NCBI GenBank assembly: GCA_958438125.1
Contig: CAUBQN010000094.1
Coordinates: forward strand, 1 to 5,723
DNA: 5,723 nucleotides
Direction: 5' to 3'
Source of the DNA: an uncultured Collinsella sp.
Lineage (GTDB): Bacteria; Actinomycetota; Coriobacteriia; Coriobacteriales; Coriobacteriaceae
Notes under the pieces: model-generated
The model's database searches: none
What the model saw: the letters and a program-made list of their open reading frames with translations, nothing else
What the model was told of the DNA's origin: nothing
Shown: positions 4,672 through 5,723 of the stretch, in pieces
How positions within the stretch are numbered: the stretch's first letter is position 1
Layout of the letters: each line of letters starts with the position of its first letter
Made by a program: the position numbers and the translations under genes

Positions 4672-4680
4672 TATTAAAAG

Positions 4681-5723
4681 ATGAAGTTCACCGTCAGCCA
4701 GAGCTCGCTTACACAAGCCATCGGCGTCGTTATGAAGGGTGTCGCTTCGGCGTCCACCCTTCCCATCCTGTCGGGCGTGCTCGTCAAGGCGCAAGACGGC
4801 ATCTTGGAATTCCAGACCTCTAACTACACCATCTCGATCCGTCATCGCATCGCGGCACATGTCGAAGAAGGGGGCGAGATGGTTATCCCTTGTAAGATGC
4901 TCTCCAATATCACCAAGACCCTCCCCGATGCCCCGGTCACCTTTGAGCTGTCCGAGCGCCAGGTGCTGATTGGTTGTGAGAAGAGCTCTTTCCGCCTGAA
5001 CACGCTCGATGCCAATGACTTCCCCGAGTTTCCGGCCTATGCCATCGAGAGCGCCGTGGAACTGCCGACCGATATCTTGTCCGAAATGGTCGGCCGCGTG
5101 TGGCGCGTCACCTCGACTGACAAGGCCCGCCCCATCCTGGGTGGCGTGCACATGAAGGTCGAGAACAACACCGTGCGCCTGGTGGCGACCGATTCCTTCC
5201 GCTTGGCCGTGTGCGATACGCAGGTCGAGACCTCAACCCTCGAGGGCTCCTTTGAACTCAACGTTCCGGCCGACGCCTTTAACGACGCGCTGAACATCAT
5301 GGCCAGCCAGGCGACCATCATGATCGGGGCTACCGACACCCAGGTCGTCTTTGAGGCCGGCAACACCACCTACGTGTCGCGCCGCATCGAGGGCGTGTAC
5401 CCCAACTACAAGCAGCTCATCCCCGATTCGTGCGTGACGAGCGTCAAGATCGACGTCGCCGCCTTTAACGCCGCCCTCAAGCGCGTGGCCGTTATCGCGA
5501 GCGCCAACCCCGCCGTCAAGTTCGAGATCGATGTCGAGAACGGGCAGATGGGCCTGTCCTCCATTTCCAATGACCAGGACCTTGCGCAGGAGACGATCGA
5601 TGTCGAGGCCGAGGGCGAGTCGGGCACCATCGCCTTCAACTACCACTACATCTTTGGCTGCCTCAATGCCCTGTCCAAGGAGAAGGAGATCACGCTGGAG
5701 CTCAAGAGCTACTCGCAGGCGGG
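4681..5723 (+). CDS. dnaN: DNA polymerase III beta sliding clamp, nearly complete (3' end cut by window edge)
   Basis: An ATG at 4681 opens a frame that runs to the right edge: 347 codons, no stop reached. It begins MKFTVSQSSLTQAIGVVMKG, the standard DnaN start. Hallmarks are TLPILSGVLVKA (first domain, about 27-38), RPILGGVHMKVENNTVRLVATDSFRLA (second domain, about 149-175) and RRIEGVYPNYKQLIP (about 238-252, the conserved RRxxGxYPNY). Clamps are usually about 365-380 residues, so only about 20-30 C-terminal residues, including the last peptide-binding strand, are missing. The protein forms a dimeric ring that tethers polymerase III and other partners to DNA. It lies 238 bp after dnaA, with the predicted unwinding element abutting its start. 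Confidence 0.98.
   Translation, partial: MKFTVSQSSLTQAIGVVMKGVASASTLPILSGVLVKAQDGILEFQTSNYTISIRHRIAAHVEEGGEMVIPCKMLSNITKTLPDAPVTFELSERQVLIGCEKSSFRLNTLDANDFPEFPAYAIESAVELPTDILSEMVGRVWRVTSTDKARPILGGVHMKVENNTVRLVATDSFRLAVCDTQVETSTLEGSFELNVPADAFNDALNIMASQATIMIGATDTQVVFEAGNTTYVSRRIEGVYPNYKQLIPDSCVTSVKIDVAAFNAALKRVAVIASANPAVKFEIDVENGQMGLSSISNDQDLAQETIDVEAEGESGTIAFNYHYIFGCLNALSKEKEITLELKSYSQA

Larger units (their letters stand above)
4443..4680. other. dnaA-dnaN intergenic: right part of oriC with unwinding element
   Basis: 238 bp with no gene. Left half: DnaA boxes inside an inverted repeat (4451-4495), then several partial boxes, including TGGTGAAAA at 4512-4520 (minus strand TTTTCACCA, one mismatch). 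It also has hairpin-forming sequence: GGTTTT / AAAACC at 4531-4536 and 4545-4550, and GGTGGT / ACCACC at 4510-4515 and 4548-4553. Right half: the box pair, trio tract and A+T-rich stretch before dnaN. I see no convincing terminator (no T-tract) and no convincing -35/-10 pair, so dnaN may depend on read-through from dnaA or on an unrecognised promoter. Confidence 0.8.
4634..4680. other. Predicted DNA unwinding element with DnaA-trio tract
   Basis: The plus strand reads CTATTACTATTATTA at 4634-4648. Its complement, read 3' to 5', is GAT-AAT-GAT-AAT-AAT, five consecutive matches to the DnaA-trio consensus 3'-(G/A)A(T/A)-5'. The whole stretch to the dnaN start is 39 of 47 A or T (83%), in sharp contrast to the GC-rich genes around it. 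Position and polarity relative to the box pair match the B. subtilis basal unwinding system as I remember it. Confidence 0.72.

Noticed and set aside
4426..5151. Minus-strand open frame of 241 codons across the dnaA-dnaN intergenic and dnaN
   Set aside because: It is antisense to the well-matched dnaN and crosses the origin elements; no domain is recognised.
1..5723. tRNA, rRNA, CRISPR, insertion sequence or phage genes
   Set aside because: None seen. The window is a conserved core-genome locus with only one unfamiliar gene.

Overview
This window is the chromosomal replication-origin neighbourhood of a fairly high-GC Gram-positive bacterium. The order yidC-yidD-rnpA-rpmH (leftward) | intergenic | unknown ATPase-like gene-dnaA | intergenic | dnaN (rightward) is the classic dnaA region. 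The extra GHKL-ATPase gene directly upstream of dnaA, the long Ala/Pro-rich DnaA linker and the overall codon use fit Actinomycetota, class Coriobacteriia. Collinsella is my best guess, from memory of that group and not from any search.

Layout. 1-1004 is a leftward operon: rpmH (ribosomal protein L34), rnpA (RNase P protein), yidD (membrane-insertion efficiency factor) and the 5' part of yidC (membrane insertase), which runs off the left edge. A good sigma70-type promoter (TTGACA-18 bp-TACAAT, minus strand) lies upstream of rpmH, with a GC hairpin in the leader. 1005-1349 is intergenic and holds that promoter plus a cluster of DnaA-box-like 9-mers (TTTTCAACA), the left part of oriC. 1350-2702 encodes an unrecognised protein with a SpoIIAB/histidine-kinase-like GHKL ATPase fold, a Gln/Pro/Met/Tyr-rich prion-like segment and a C-terminal winged helix. 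It is followed after 15 bp by dnaA (2718-4442). 4443-4680 is the dnaA-dnaN intergenic, with more DnaA boxes, an inverted repeat around them and, just before dnaN, two abutting box-like 9-mers, a DnaA-trio-like tract and an 83% A+T stretch. This last part is the likely unwinding element. dnaN starts at 4681 and is cut off by the right edge.

How it fits together. DnaA binds boxes on both sides of the GHKL-dnaA pair, a bipartite origin like that of Bacillus subtilis, and probably opens DNA at about 4634-4680. DnaN is the clamp for the resulting forks. Genes on each side point away from the origin, co-directional with the forks. The most novel item is the GHKL/prion-like/winged-helix gene coupled to dnaA; its function is unknown to me. 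The next most interesting are the non-canonical DnaA box and a matching change (Asp to Asn) in the DNA-recognition motif of DnaA.
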